Positions 53,648 to 62,049 of a DNA stretch of 64,000 nucleotides are shown piece after piece. Origin of the DNA: Thermoactinomycetaceae bacterium (GTDB taxonomy: Bacteria; Bacillota; Bacilli; Thermoactinomycetales; Thermoactinomycetaceae); NCBI GenBank assembly GCA_025449975.1, contig JANWIG010000017.1:1-64000 (forward strand), in the 5' to 3' direction. The notes under the pieces are model-generated. The model was not told the DNA's origin. It saw only the letters and a program-made list of their open reading frames with translations, and did no database searches. Position 1 is the first letter of the stretch. Every line of letters begins with the position of its first letter. A program made the position numbers and the translations under genes.

Positions 53648-54972
53648 ATGCGGTCGAACTCATCCGTAAAAAACGAAACGGTCAAACACTAAGCGAAGAA
53701 GAAATCGATTTTCTGATTCAAGGGTATACGCGAGGCGATATTCCTGATTACCAACTGGCCGCTTGGGCGATGGCGGTTTGTTTTCAAGGGATGAGCGAAC
53801 AAGAAACGGCTGATCTAACGATGGCGATGGTCGACTCGGGTGAGAAAATCGACTTATCGGCGATCAAAGGGATCAAAGTGGACAAACATAGTACAGGTGG
53901 AGTAGGCGACAAGACGACTCTTGTTTTGGCCCCACTCGTAGCAGCTGCAGGGGTTCCTGTCGCCAAAATGTCAGGGCGTGGTTTGGGACATACAGGTGGA
54001 ACGATTGATAAGCTAGAAGCGATCAAGGGATTTAAAGTTGAACTTTCTTCTGAACGGTTTATTCGACAAGTCCAAGAAATCGGACTAGCGCTTAACGCCC
54101 AAACGGTCGATCTTACTCCAGCAGATAAAAAACTATATGCCCTGCGCGATGTAACGGCAACGGTGGATTCGATTCCTTTGATCGCAAGCTCCATTATGAG
54201 TAAAAAAATTGCTACGGGTTCCGATGCGATCGTCCTCGATGTGAAAACAGGAAATGGAGCGTTTATGAAGAAGGAGGCGGATGCTCTTGCCTTGGCTCAA
54301 ACCATGGTCTCGATCGGTCGATTGGTTCAGCGCAATACGGTTGCAGTGATTAGTGATATGAGTCAGCCGCTCGGTTGTGCCGTTGGGAATTCCTTGGAAG
54401 TAAAAGAAGCGATTCAAACTTTGCAAGGTCAGGGACCGGATGATTTAACCGAACTGACGCTCACTCTCGGAGCGCAGATGTTGTTGCTTTCAGGAATTGC
54501 TTCTACGGAGCAGAGTGCGCGAAAACAACTACTCAGCTGTCTTCGTGATGGAAAGGCATTAGCCAAATTAAAACAATGGGTAGCAAGCCAAGGGGGCGAT
54601 GCCGGGCAGATCGATCAGCCTGAGCTTCTTCCCGCCGCACCGTTCCGACAGGTGATCACCGCGGAGAAATCGGGATGGATTCGTCAGATCGATACGGAAG
54701 AGATCGGGCTCGGCGCGATGAGGCTGGGAGCAGGGCGAGCGACGAAGGAGGCGTCCATCGACCATGCAGTGGGTCTGATTTTGCACAAAAAGGTGGGAGA
54801 TTCAGTAAAAGAGGGAGAAAATTTGCTGACGCTCCATCTCCGACATCAAGAAGAAGACAGGGAGGTCATCTCGCGTTTGCAACGAGCGATCCAAATCTCC
54901 TCGGAACCGGTTAAACCTCCGACGCTTCTAAAATATCTCGTAACGCAGGCGGAGACGATCTCTTTTCTCTGA
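53644..54972 (+). CDS. pdp: Pyrimidine-nucleoside phosphorylase
   Basis: Splits uridine, thymidine and deoxyuridine. The 442 residues show [21 protein letters not shown] for phosphate binding, [18 protein letters not shown] and the C-terminal glycine-rich domain. The ATG at 53644 overlaps the pupG stop (ATGA) with AAGGA upstream; another ATG at 53638 is two codons earlier. Spo-independent salvage cluster ends here with a terminator. Confidence 0.95.
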   Translation: MNAVELIRKKRNGQTLSEEEIDFLIQGYTRGDIPDYQLAAWAMAVCFQGMSEQETADLTMAMVDSGEKIDLSAIKGIKVDKHSTGGVGDKTTLVLAPLVAAAGVPVAKMSGRGLGHTGGTIDKLEAIKGFKVELSSERFIRQVQEIGLALNAQTVDLTPADKKLYALRDVTATVDSIPLIASSIMSKKIATGSDAIVLDVKTGNGAFMKKEADALALAQTMVSIGRLVQRNTVAVISDMSQPLGCAVGNSLEVKEAIQTLQGQGPDDLTELTLTLGAQMLLLSGIASTEQSARKQLLSCLRDGKALAKLKQWVASQGGDAGQIDQPELLPAAPFRQVITAEKSGWIRQIDTEEIGLGAMRLGAGRATKEASIDHAVGLILHKKVGDSVKEGENLLTLHLRHQEEDREVISRLQRAIQISSEPVKPPTLLKYLVTQAETISFL

Positions 54973-54980
54973 TTCCATTC

Positions 54981-55018
54981 AAGCTGTTCCCACGAAGAGG
55001 GTACAGCTTTCTTTTTTA
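54981..55018 (+). terminator. Terminator of the nucleoside-salvage genes
   Basis: AAGCTGTTCCC (54981-54991) pairs with GGGTACAGCTT (54999-55009) with one internal mismatch, followed by TCTTTTTT. Confidence 0.85.
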
Positions 55019-55086
55019 TGTTTTTCTTACATAATATTCCTTTCCTCGATCCAGACTAAGGATATGAAAATAGGGGAGGAATGATA

Positions 55087-56244
55087 ATGAAACGGTTTTC
55101 AATCCTAATCTCGACCGTATTGATCACCTTATTGGTATGTCCATGGCATGTTTTTGCTGAACCACAGGTAGAGCTAGCACCACAAGCGCGTTCTGCGGTC
55201 TTGATGGATGCCTCCTCCGGAAAAATCCTTTTTGAGAAAAACAGCCATGAACCGTTGCCACCCGCCAGCATTACCAAAGTGATGACCATGCTGCTGATCA
55301 TGGAAGCGATTGAGCAAGGAAAAATTAAATTGACTGACCAAGTGCGGGTAAGTGAAAAAGCAGCCTCAATGGGAGGTTCGCAAATCTTTTTACAACCTGG
55401 TGAACAGATGAGTGTCGATCATCTGCTAAAGGCGATTGCGATGGCTTCTGCCAATGATGCCTCCGTAGCGATGGCCGAATGGATCGGGGGAACAGAAGAG
55501 CATTTTGTTGAGATGATGAATAAGAAAGCTAAGCAGCTTGGACTGAAACATACGCGTTTTCAAAATAGCAATGGACTTCCGGCGGAAAACCACTATTCTT
55601 CAGCACATGATATTGCTGTGATGTCCCGTGAGTTGTTAAAGTATCCGCTGATTACGAAATATACCGGTGTATATGAAGATTACTTGCGAAAAGATTCACC
55701 CAAACCTTTTTGGCTAGTCAATACCAATAAACTGGTTCGTTTTTATCCTGGAGTAGATGGGCTAAAAACGGGTTATACTTCTGAAGCCAAATTTTGTTTA
55801 ACAGCGACGGCCAAACGGGGACCGATGCGACTAATTGCTGTTGTCATGGGGGAGCCGAATACAAAAATAAGGAACAAAGAAGTTTCCGAGATGTTGGATT
55901 ATGCCTTTAATCAATATACGAATTATATCGTTTATCGCAAAGGAGAGCTCATCGCCAAAAAACAGATCCCCAAAGGCGAACCGGAATGGGTTGAGTTCCG
56001 TGCCAAAGAGCCAGTGAGCTTGATGGTTCGTAAAGGAGAAGATCCCAAAGCGTACTTTAAACGCATCATCTGGAACGATGTCAAAGCTCCGATTCCCAAA
56101 GGAACGGTATTAGGAAAAGTACAGATTAGTAAAGAAGGGCGCGTTGTTACCAATCTGGAGCTGGTTGCAAACGAAGCGATTGAAAAAGCGACATTTTGGT
56201 CCAATATGAAAAAGACACTACGGAAAATATTTTTCCTATCATAG
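55087..56244 (+). CDS. dacF: D-alanyl-D-alanine carboxypeptidase DacF
   Basis: Penicillin-binding protein that trims stem peptides; in B. subtilis DacF acts in the forespore to set cortex cross-linking. The 385 residues include a signal peptide (about 1-24, ending HVFAE), then the catalytic motifs SITK (near residue 62), SAND (near 121) and KTG (near 226), and a C-terminal PBP5-like domain. It precedes spoIIA as in B. subtilis. GGGGAGGA lies upstream of the ATG at 55087; an ATG at 55081 is too close to it. Confidence 0.93.
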   Translation: MKRFSILISTVLITLLVCPWHVFAEPQVELAPQARSAVLMDASSGKILFEKNSHEPLPPASITKVMTMLLIMEAIEQGKIKLTDQVRVSEKAASMGGSQIFLQPGEQMSVDHLLKAIAMASANDASVAMAEWIGGTEEHFVEMMNKKAKQLGLKHTRFQNSNGLPAENHYSSAHDIAVMSRELLKYPLITKYTGVYEDYLRKDSPKPFWLVNTNKLVRFYPGVDGLKTGYTSEAKFCLTATAKRGPMRLIAVVMGEPNTKIRNKEVSEMLDYAFNQYTNYIVYRKGELIAKKQIPKGEPEWVEFRAKEPVSLMVRKGEDPKAYFKRIIWNDVKAPIPKGTVLGKVQISKEGRVVTNLELVANEAIEKATFWSNMKKTLRKIFFLS

Positions 56245-56253
56245 TAGATGAAA

Positions 56254-56296
56254 AAACGTTACCTTGAAAAATTATGAAGGTGGCGTTTTTTTTTTT
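56254..56296 (+). terminator. Terminator of dacF
   Basis: AAACGTTACCTT (56254-56265) pairs with AAGGTGGCGTTT (56277-56288) with two G-T pairs, followed by a long T-run. Confidence 0.85.
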
Positions 56297-56363
56297 GCTA
56301 CGATACGCGAAACGGGTTGCAAATGGAGAAAAGGATCTTATTGGGGGAAAATGGAAGATGATT

Positions 56364-56403
56364 GCAGGGAAAACTAGAAGATTGAGCGAAATATAGTGTC
56401 GAT
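56364..56403 (+). promoter_or_regulatory. Possible sigma-H promoter and Spo0A-like box of spoIIA
   Basis: AGGGAAA (56366-56372), 12-base spacer and AGCGAAA (56385-56391) resemble a sigma-H promoter. TGTCGAT (56397-56403) differs by one base from a Spo0A box. spoIIA of B. subtilis uses both; the box position here, downstream of the -10, is unusual, so confidence is low. Confidence 0.3.
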
Positions 56404-56427
56404 TATGCAAAAAGGGCGGGTGGTGTT

Positions 56428-56781
56428 ATGAGTCTGAAAATTGATATGAAACACTCTCATAATGTCTTGGTCGTGCGACTCATTGGTGAGTTAGATCATC
56501 ACACTGCAGAGAAGGTGCGTGAGCAGATAGAAAAAGAACTAGCCAAAGATATTTATTATCATCTGGTTTTAAATCTAAAGCAGCTCGATTTTATGGATAG
56601 CTCCGGTTTAGGAATGATATTGGGACGCTATAAGAAAGTATCGCAATTGGGTGGGAAAATGGTGATTTGTTCGGTACAGCCATCCATCTATCGATTGATG
56701 GAAATGTCTGGGCTGTTTAAAATTTTGCCGATGTTTGAAGATGAACAGGATGCAGTTTCAGCATGTGGGGTGGCATCATGA
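56428..56781 (+). CDS. spoIIAA: Anti-sigma-F factor antagonist SpoIIAA
   Basis: STAS-domain protein of 117 residues that releases sigma-F from SpoIIAB when unphosphorylated. The phosphorylation site Ser58 is in [10 protein letters not shown], at the same position as in B. subtilis. GGGCGGGTGG precedes the ATG. Its stop overlaps spoIIAB (ATGA). Confidence 0.96.
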   Translation: MSLKIDMKHSHNVLVVRLIGELDHHTAEKVREQIEKELAKDIYYHLVLNLKQLDFMDSSGLGMILGRYKKVSQLGGKMVICSVQPSIYRLMEMSGLFKILPMFEDEQDAVSACGVAS

Positions 56782-57236
56782 CCAAAAAAGAAAAGAAAAA
56801 TTATATGGAGATTACTTTTCCAAGCTTATCAGAAAATGAGGCTTTTGCCCGAGTGGCCGTTGCCTCCTTTATCTCCCAACTCGATCCGACAATGGAAGAA
56901 TTGACTGACATCAAAACGGTTGTCTCCGAAGCGGTGACCAATGCGGTGATCCATGGTTATGAGAACGGAGAGGGAGTGATCTATATTCGCACGGAGATTG
57001 AAGGAGCTAGGGTCAGTATTCAGATTACGGACTATGGGGTTGGGATTGCCGATGTCAGTGAGGCACGGCAACCTCTTTATACTTCCAAACCGGAGTTGGA
57101 ACGCTCCGGCATGGGATTTACCATCATGGAAAATTTTATGGATGAGGTGACGATCCATTCGCAATTAAACAAAGGAACGACCATTTATATGGTGAAATAT
57201 CTAAAAAGCCACCAGCAGAAGCAGCTGGCGAATTGA
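56778..57236 (+). CDS. spoIIAB: Anti-sigma-F factor SpoIIAB
   Basis: Serine kinase and anti-sigma factor of 152 residues. The GHKL ATP-binding boxes are visible: the N box [12 protein letters not shown], then ITDYGVGI, and [15 protein letters not shown]. The N-terminus has about seven extra residues (TKKEKKNY) compared with B. subtilis. The ATG at 56778 overlaps the spoIIAA stop. Confidence 0.96.
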   Translation: MTKKEKKNYMEITFPSLSENEAFARVAVASFISQLDPTMEELTDIKTVVSEAVTNAVIHGYENGEGVIYIRTEIEGARVSIQITDYGVGIADVSEARQPLYTSKPELERSGMGFTIMENFMDEVTIHSQLNKGTTIYMVKYLKSHQQKQLAN

Positions 57237-57246
57237 GGGATGGAGT

Positions 57247-58023
57247 GTGGATGCAGATGTACGGAACACAAAGCGCCAGCATTTATCGGATGAGGAAGTT
57301 CGTCAGCTAATTGAAGCGAGTCAGGCAGGCGATTATGCAGCACGGGATTATTTGATTCAACAGAATATCCGATTGGTCTGGTCCGTTGTCCAACGTTTTT
57401 TAAATCGGGGATACGAAGCAGAAGATCTTTTTCAAATAGGTTGTATCGGTTTGTTAAAAGCAGTAGATAAGTTTGATTTATCTTTTGATGTCAAATTTTC
57501 AACTTATGCGGTACCGATGATTATTGGCGAAATCCAACGCTTTTTACGAGATGATGGCATTGTGAAAGTGAGCCGTTCGTTAAAAGAGATGGCAAACCGA
57601 ATCAAAAAAGCGAAGGATGAGTTGTCCAAACGTTTGGATCGGATTCCTACGGTTCATGAAATTGCGCAAGAGTTGGGTGTAGAGCCTGAAGAAGTTGTGT
57701 TTGCGCAAGAAGCGAATCGCGCTCCTACCTCGATCTATGAGAATGTCTATGAAAATGATGGGGATCCGATTACGTTAATGGATCAAATCGCTGATGATTC
57801 CGAATCCGCTTGGTTTGATAAATTGGCTCTAAAAGAGGCGATTCATCGTTTGAGCGAACGGGAACAGCTGATTGTTTATTTGCGATATTATAAAGACCAG
57901 ACGCAGGCAGAAGTAGCAAAGCGATTAGGTGTCTCTCAAGTTCAGGTATCTAGATTGGAAAAAAAGATTATATTGCGTATGCGAGATGAGTTATCTTTAG
58001 ACATTACTAAAGATGCGCAATAG
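57247..58023 (+). CDS. sigF: RNA polymerase sigma factor SigF
   Basis: First forespore-specific sigma factor (SpoIIAC), 258 residues. Region 2 contains RLVWSVVQRFLNRGYEAEDLFQIGCIGLLKAVDKFD and the -10 recognition part YAVPMIIGEIQRFLRDDG; region 4 ends TQAEVAKRLGVSQVQVSRLEKK. The start is GTG at 57247, after GAGGGATGGAGT, ten bases after spoIIAB. spoVA genes, usually next, are not here. Confidence 0.96.
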   Translation: MDADVRNTKRQHLSDEEVRQLIEASQAGDYAARDYLIQQNIRLVWSVVQRFLNRGYEAEDLFQIGCIGLLKAVDKFDLSFDVKFSTYAVPMIIGEIQRFLRDDGIVKVSRSLKEMANRIKKAKDELSKRLDRIPTVHEIAQELGVEPEEVVFAQEANRAPTSIYENVYENDGDPITLMDQIADDSESAWFDKLALKEAIHRLSEREQLIVYLRYYKDQTQAEVAKRLGVSQVQVSRLEKKIILRMRDELSLDITKDAQ

Positions 58024-58048
58024 CCCATTTGTTGATTATCGTCTGCAT

Positions 58049-58075
58049 TGCACCCGATCCAGGGTGTTTTTTTGT
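58049..58075 (+). terminator. Terminator of the spoIIA operon
   Basis: CACCC pairs with GGGTG around GATCCA, followed by seven T residues. Confidence 0.75.
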
Positions 58076-58270
58076 TTTAGTGGATGAATTTTGTGGAAAA
58101 AAACTATGATGTTGAGAATAAAATGGAGAAATTGCCGTCGATCAAACGGAGATAAAGAAATCGATTCAGGGATCGAAGTGTTCAAGACTAGAGCGGAATC
58201 ACTTCTCCTTTCCTGTTGCTGATAGGGCGATTCATTAAGATAGAATAATGATTGTCGATAGGTGGTATGT

Positions 58271-58807
58271 ATGGAACAAATTAAAAGGAAAGAACTAGAA
58301 CAGCTTCCCTTTGAGCTTCAAGAAATGGAAAGCGATGCTGAGGAGATGCTGATCTACGCTGAACAGTGCTTTTCTTCGCCTTCTCCAGAGGAATGGAAGG
58401 TAGGAGCAATGTGGCTGAAGAAAGCGGCTTTATGCGGACATACCGAGGCCATGTATCAATGGGGCATGAGGTTGTGGGATGGAAATCAGGTAGAGCTAAG
58501 TAGGGAAAATGCAATTGGTTGGATTCTTCGCGCTGCTCAGCGAGGTCATGCTGAGGCGATGTATCGAATTAATCATTGTTTCTATTATGGAGAGCTGCTT
58601 GCCTTGGATCGAGAAGAGGCCGATCAGTGGTTGAAACGAGCAGCAGAAGCAGGTCATCTTTTAGCACGTCGGGAGCTGGAAAATGGTCGTCAGCATCCGC
58701 CTTTTCAAAAGGGAAATCGAGAGGAAAAAAGTTCGAAAAAAACGACAGTTGTCATGATTTCTATTATTTTACTATTAGTTACATTGGCCATTTACTTCCA
58801 ATTATGA
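58271..58807 (+). CDS. Tail-anchored Sel1-repeat protein
   Basis: Protein of 178 residues with three Sel1-like repeats between about residues 15 and 135 (WLKKAALCGHTEAMYQWGMRLWDG, WILRAAQRGHAEAMYRI, WLKRAAEAGHLLARRELE). A charged linker and one C-terminal membrane helix (about 158-178) follow, so the repeats face the cytoplasm (inference). Sel1 repeats bind partner proteins. AGGTGG lies six bases before the ATG at 58271. It is related to the next gene and lies where spoVAA would be expected. Confidence 0.75.
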   Translation: MEQIKRKELEQLPFELQEMESDAEEMLIYAEQCFSSPSPEEWKVGAMWLKKAALCGHTEAMYQWGMRLWDGNQVELSRENAIGWILRAAQRGHAEAMYRINHCFYYGELLALDREEADQWLKRAAEAGHLLARRELENGRQHPPFQKGNREEKSSKKTTVVMISIILLLVTLAIYFQL

Positions 58808-58831
58808 CTGGCTTTTTACTCTCGATCAAAA

Positions 58832-58895
58832 GCACCCAAAGTAGAAAAACATTCAATTACTAAAGGTAATTGGCTAGATTGGGTGTTTATTTTGG
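58832..58895 (+). terminator. Branched terminator after the first Sel1 gene
   Basis: An outer stem (CACCCAA at 58833-58839 with TTGGGTG at 58879-58885) encloses an inner hairpin (CAATTAC/GGTAATTG) and is followed by TTTATTTT. A second weak hairpin with a T-run lies at 58923-58950. Confidence 0.6.
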
Positions 58896-59067
58896 AATAA
58901 GGATAGTACAATATGTTTAAGTGACCCATCCAGCAAGCGGGTTCTTTTTTGTAGATATGTCACAGATTTCGATAGATTTGATGATGAAAGAGAAGTAGGA
59001 GGAGTTGTAAAATAGAGTTGTTGTTTTCAACAGTCATTATTTCATTACAATTAAGGAGAATGGGGAT

Positions 59068-60795
59068 ATGGAAAATTATTATGAATTATTAAGCGTATCT
59101 CCTTCGGCATCCAAAGAAGAACTAGAAAAAGCGATTTTTCAGCAACAACGTTTATGGCATTCACGAGTGAATAGTGCGGACTTTGAGCGAAGAGTCAAAG
59201 CAGAACGGATGCTGCGTAAGCTTGAAGAAATCCAAGACGTTTTACTCGATGATGAGAAACGTGAAGAATATAATAGAAGTCTTTTTTCACTCTCTATTTC
59301 TAGTTTTCGTTCGGAAGCAGAAGAGTCCAACGAGACGACAAAGACCGTGCCCGAGGAGAAAGAGAAAGAAGCAGTCAAGTTAATTGAACCGTCGGGAGGA
59401 TCTGAGACCGCACAAGAAGAGACAAAAGAGACGGAGGATTTGGAAACTCCTCACAAAATAACCAAAGATCCTGAAAAAGAAGATCTGAAAGAAGCGACAC
59501 CTTCCGAAGCTGAAAAGCCGGAAGATCAGCAGAAAGATACCATGTCGCCGGATGAAATGTATCGCTTAGGAAAAAGGATGATCGATGAAAACGAAAGTGA
59601 AACGGAGTTAAACAAAGGGATTGAATGGATGATCCAAGCGGCCGAGGGTGGAAGCATTTATGCGATGTATCAGCTGGCACTCTATTTCTTTGAAGGAGCC
59701 GTCTTACCTTCTGATCCTGAAGAAGGAGAAAAATGGTTGGTTCAGGCAGCTGAAGCTGGATATATTCCAGCAATGGTCGAACTAGGTCGTCGGCTACTTG
59801 AAGGGGATCAATTAGAAAGAGATTCAGCCCGAGGAATTGAATGGGTAGGAAAAGCGGCAGATTTGGGAAATGAAAAAGCCAATGCCATTTTAAGTGAATG
59901 GATGTATCAACTCGGAATGCATTTTTTAGGGACCACTTCCAATAAGGAAAAAGGAGCAGAGTGGTTACGTAAAGCGGCTGAAGCAGGTCATGTTCTCGCT
60001 ATGCTTGAGCTAGGCAGAAGACTAGTAGATGGTGACCAAATGGAGAAAAACACGACAGAAGGGATCTCTTGGCTAGTCAAAGCGGCGAAAAATGGGAGCA
60101 GTGAAGCTCAGCAAATTCTCGATGAACGTCGTTCGCGAGAACAAACAAGGCAGACCACAGATCCGACTACCCATATTTTTCAGCCATCCCCGCCCTCTTA
60201 TTCATCTCCAAAGAAGGAAGAGTCCACTTTTTTTCATCAACAATCAACAACAAATGCACCACAGACGCAGATAGCGAAAAAGAATGGTATATCCGCTTGG
60301 ATCAGAACCATTTTGACGATTGTTGCTGTTTTTGTGGGAATCTATGTGATTTCTGATTATTGGATGCAAACAGGAAATACGATTCCACTACCTCCCTCGG
60401 AAACGCCGACCACTCCAGAACAAAATGAAACGGATGATGAAGAGCCGATTGAAAATGTAGACGAGCCAAAAAAGGAAGAGCAAGTAGAACAAAATCGCCA
60501 ATGGGTCCCACCGCGGAATACTACGGATCACAATTCCAATTATCAACAACCGAATAATGGTATGACGAATCCGAATGAAGAAGAAACGACGAATCCGGAC
60601 CAAGGAAGAGATGATGATCCGAATCAAGGAGGAGATGATGATCCTGGTCACGGCGGCGGTGGCGGGGATAGCGGTTCTGGAGGAGATGGCGGTGGTGGTG
60701 GAGATAATCCGGGTACAGGGGATGGTGGAACGCCGAACCCAGGTAGCGGTTCCGGAAGTCCAACCCCACCAACAAATAATGGAGAATCGGATTAA
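59068..60795 (+). CDS. Membrane protein with J-like domain, Sel1 repeats and low-complexity tail
   Basis: Protein of 575 residues with an unusual order. Residues 1-70 resemble a J domain (ENYYELLSVSPSASKEELEKA), but the HPD motif that stimulates Hsp70 reads His31-Ser-Arg. An acidic linker follows (about 75-155), then four or five Sel1 repeats (about 160-350; WMIQAAEGGSIYAMYQLALYF, WLVQAAEAGYIPAMVELGRR, WLRKAAEAGHVLAMLELGRR). A membrane helix lies at about 407-428, and the C-terminal 145 residues are rich in Asp, Gly, Asn and Pro and would lie outside. AAGGAGAATGGGGAT precedes the ATG. No named function. Confidence 0.75.
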   Translation: MENYYELLSVSPSASKEELEKAIFQQQRLWHSRVNSADFERRVKAERMLRKLEEIQDVLLDDEKREEYNRSLFSLSISSFRSEAEESNETTKTVPEEKEKEAVKLIEPSGGSETAQEETKETEDLETPHKITKDPEKEDLKEATPSEAEKPEDQQKDTMSPDEMYRLGKRMIDENESETELNKGIEWMIQAAEGGSIYAMYQLALYFFEGAVLPSDPEEGEKWLVQAAEAGYIPAMVELGRRLLEGDQLERDSARGIEWVGKAADLGNEKANAILSEWMYQLGMHFLGTTSNKEKGAEWLRKAAEAGHVLAMLELGRRLVDGDQMEKNTTEGISWLVKAAKNGSSEAQQILDERRSREQTRQTTDPTTHIFQPSPPSYSSPKKEESTFFHQQSTTNAPQTQIAKKNGISAWIRTILTIVAVFVGIYVISDYWMQTGNTIPLPPSETPTTPEQNETDDEEPIENVDEPKKEEQVEQNRQWVPPRNTTDHNSNYQQPNNGMTNPNEEETTNPDQGRDDDPNQGGDDDPGHGGGGGDSGSGGDGGGGGDNPGTGDGGTPNPGSGSGSPTPPTNNGESD

Positions 60796-60902
60796 CCATC
60801 CCATCCAATGGTGGAATATCTCATCCGCCCAACGGTATAGCTTCTGATTGAGCGGTCGAGGGTTCAGATAGCCCACATGGTTGCCCGTAAGATCAATCAA
60901 CT

Positions 60903-60931
60903 TCAAAGTCCCAACGGGACTTTTTTTTTGC
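60903..60931 (+). terminator. Terminator after the J-like/Sel1 gene
   Basis: AAAGTCCC (60905-60912) pairs perfectly with GGGACTTT (60916-60923) around AAC, followed by seven more T residues. Confidence 0.9.
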
Positions 60932-61047
60932 CAAAATGGGAGATGATCAACCGTTTGGAGTGTTTCCATGAATCGTTAGCATATACTAAGGACAATCCTT
61001 TTTTAGGATACAATCGATAAATTCGTCACAAAGGATGAGAAAGGTTC

Positions 61048-61605
61048 ATGAAACGTAAAGTAATCCTCGTAACAGATGGTGACCAGAATGCCAAAGAAGC
61101 CTTGGAAGTGGTAGCACGGAATATTGGGGGAAGATGTATCTCTTTATCTGTGGGAAATCCTACGCCGCTTTCAGGGGAGATGATTGTCAATTTAATTAAG
61201 ATCGCTCATCACGATCCCGTGCTGGTGATGTTCGATGATTGTGGTCATGCCAAAGAAGGTTTGGGTGAAAAAGCGTTGTATTATGTAGCCACTCATCCTG
61301 ATATTCAGGTGCTCGGGGTTCTTGCTGTCGCTTCCAATTGTTATAGCGGCAAAGGCACTCCCATTCAGATGTCTGTAGACCGGTATGGCAAAATAATCAA
61401 TGAAGGGGTAGATAAACATGGCATTAGACAAAAACATCTACCTAAAAGGATCTATGGTGATACAGTGGGCGTCTTAAATGAACTTGCTATTCCGGTAGTG
61501 ATCGGAATTGGCGATATTGGTAAAATGAATCGCAGGGATCATATCAGCAAAGGTTGTCCGATTACGACCAAGGCGGTTCAACTGATCTTACAACTGTATC
61601 GTTAA
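61048..61605 (+). CDS. spoVAEa: Stage V sporulation protein AEa
   Basis: Soluble protein of 185 residues matching B. subtilis SpoVAEa, the small cytosolic member of the spoVA operon involved in dipicolinic acid handling during sporulation and germination. Diagnostic stretches are KRKVILVTDGD, IGGRCISLSVGNPTPLSG, DPVLVMFDD and PVVIGIGDIGKMNRRDHISKGCPITTKAVQLIL. AGAAAGG precedes the ATG. The usual companions spoVAA to spoVAD, spoVAEb and spoVAF are absent here, so this member stands alone before lysA. Confidence 0.9.
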   Translation: MKRKVILVTDGDQNAKEALEVVARNIGGRCISLSVGNPTPLSGEMIVNLIKIAHHDPVLVMFDDCGHAKEGLGEKALYYVATHPDIQVLGVLAVASNCYSGKGTPIQMSVDRYGKIINEGVDKHGIRQKHLPKRIYGDTVGVLNELAIPVVIGIGDIGKMNRRDHISKGCPITTKAVQLILQLYR

Positions 61606-61649
61606 TATAAAAATAGAAATGAGCGTTGTTTTGTCCTTTCTTGTGGGGA

Positions 61650-61678
61650 TTGCTTCGAGTAGTACTCTCTGGTACAAT
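61650..61678 (+). promoter_or_regulatory. Sigma-A promoter of the lysA leader
   Basis: TTGCTT (61650-61655), exactly 17 bases, TACAAT (61673-61678). Transcription would begin near 61685, leaving a 365-base leader before lysA. Confidence 0.6.
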
Positions 61679-61684
61679 CTGAAC

Positions 61685-62049
61685 ATAAAGCGAAAAACGA
61701 GGTAAACGATCGATTCACGGCTAAAAGAGATGCCAGCATGAGCTAAAACAGTTTTATAAAGAGAGACTGTAAAGAAAGGCGGCGATTTTCTCGATCGTCG
61801 CTAAAACTTGATTTATTTTCTTTACCTAATGGACGGGGGAATTCGTTCAGCAATGAGATAAAAAGGGTCCAACTACGAAATCGCTGCTTCATCGCGATGA
61901 CGACTGTCCGTATTTTCGGACAATATGGAATGTGACGGAGTGCGTTGGAAAGGAATGGCTCAAACACAGTTGCTTATGGTTGGAGCCAATACTACCTTGC
62001 AGGTTTAAAATAAATAAGCCCCAAAAATTGGAGATGAGGAGAGAAAAAT
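61685..62049 (+). promoter_or_regulatory. Long structured 5' leader of lysA, class unknown
   Basis: The leader holds several hairpins: ACAGT/ACTGT (about 61749-61771), GCGGCGAT with ATCGTCGC (about 61780-61803), GTCCG/CGGAC (about 61908-61923) and TGGCTC/GAGCCA (about 61957-61988). No plus-strand gene fits. lysA leaders in Firmicutes often carry a lysine riboswitch, but I do not find the conserved L-box core, and no clear terminator with a T-run precedes lysA. A 74-codon minus-strand frame crosses it and looks fortuitous. Confidence 0.4.

Noticed and set aside
60590-60770. Repeat-like GGA/GAT-rich DNA that could suggest a CRISPR or satellite array.
   Set aside because: It has no regular unit and spacer; it simply encodes the Gly/Asp-rich tail in frame.
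60388-60969. 193-codon minus-strand open frame across the end of the J-like/Sel1 gene.
   Set aside because: It is antisense to low-complexity Asp/Gly/Asn codons, has repetitive Ile/Arg/Ser composition and no ribosome binding site; a by-product of the coding strand.
61743-61967. 74-codon minus-strand frame as a degraded transposase or a hidden gene.
   Set aside because: No start signal, no recognised motif, and it coincides with hairpin-forming leader DNA.
61685-62049. Lysine riboswitch (L-box) upstream of lysA.
   Set aside because: Position and length fit, but I could not find the conserved core motifs, so it is reported only as an unclassified structured leader.
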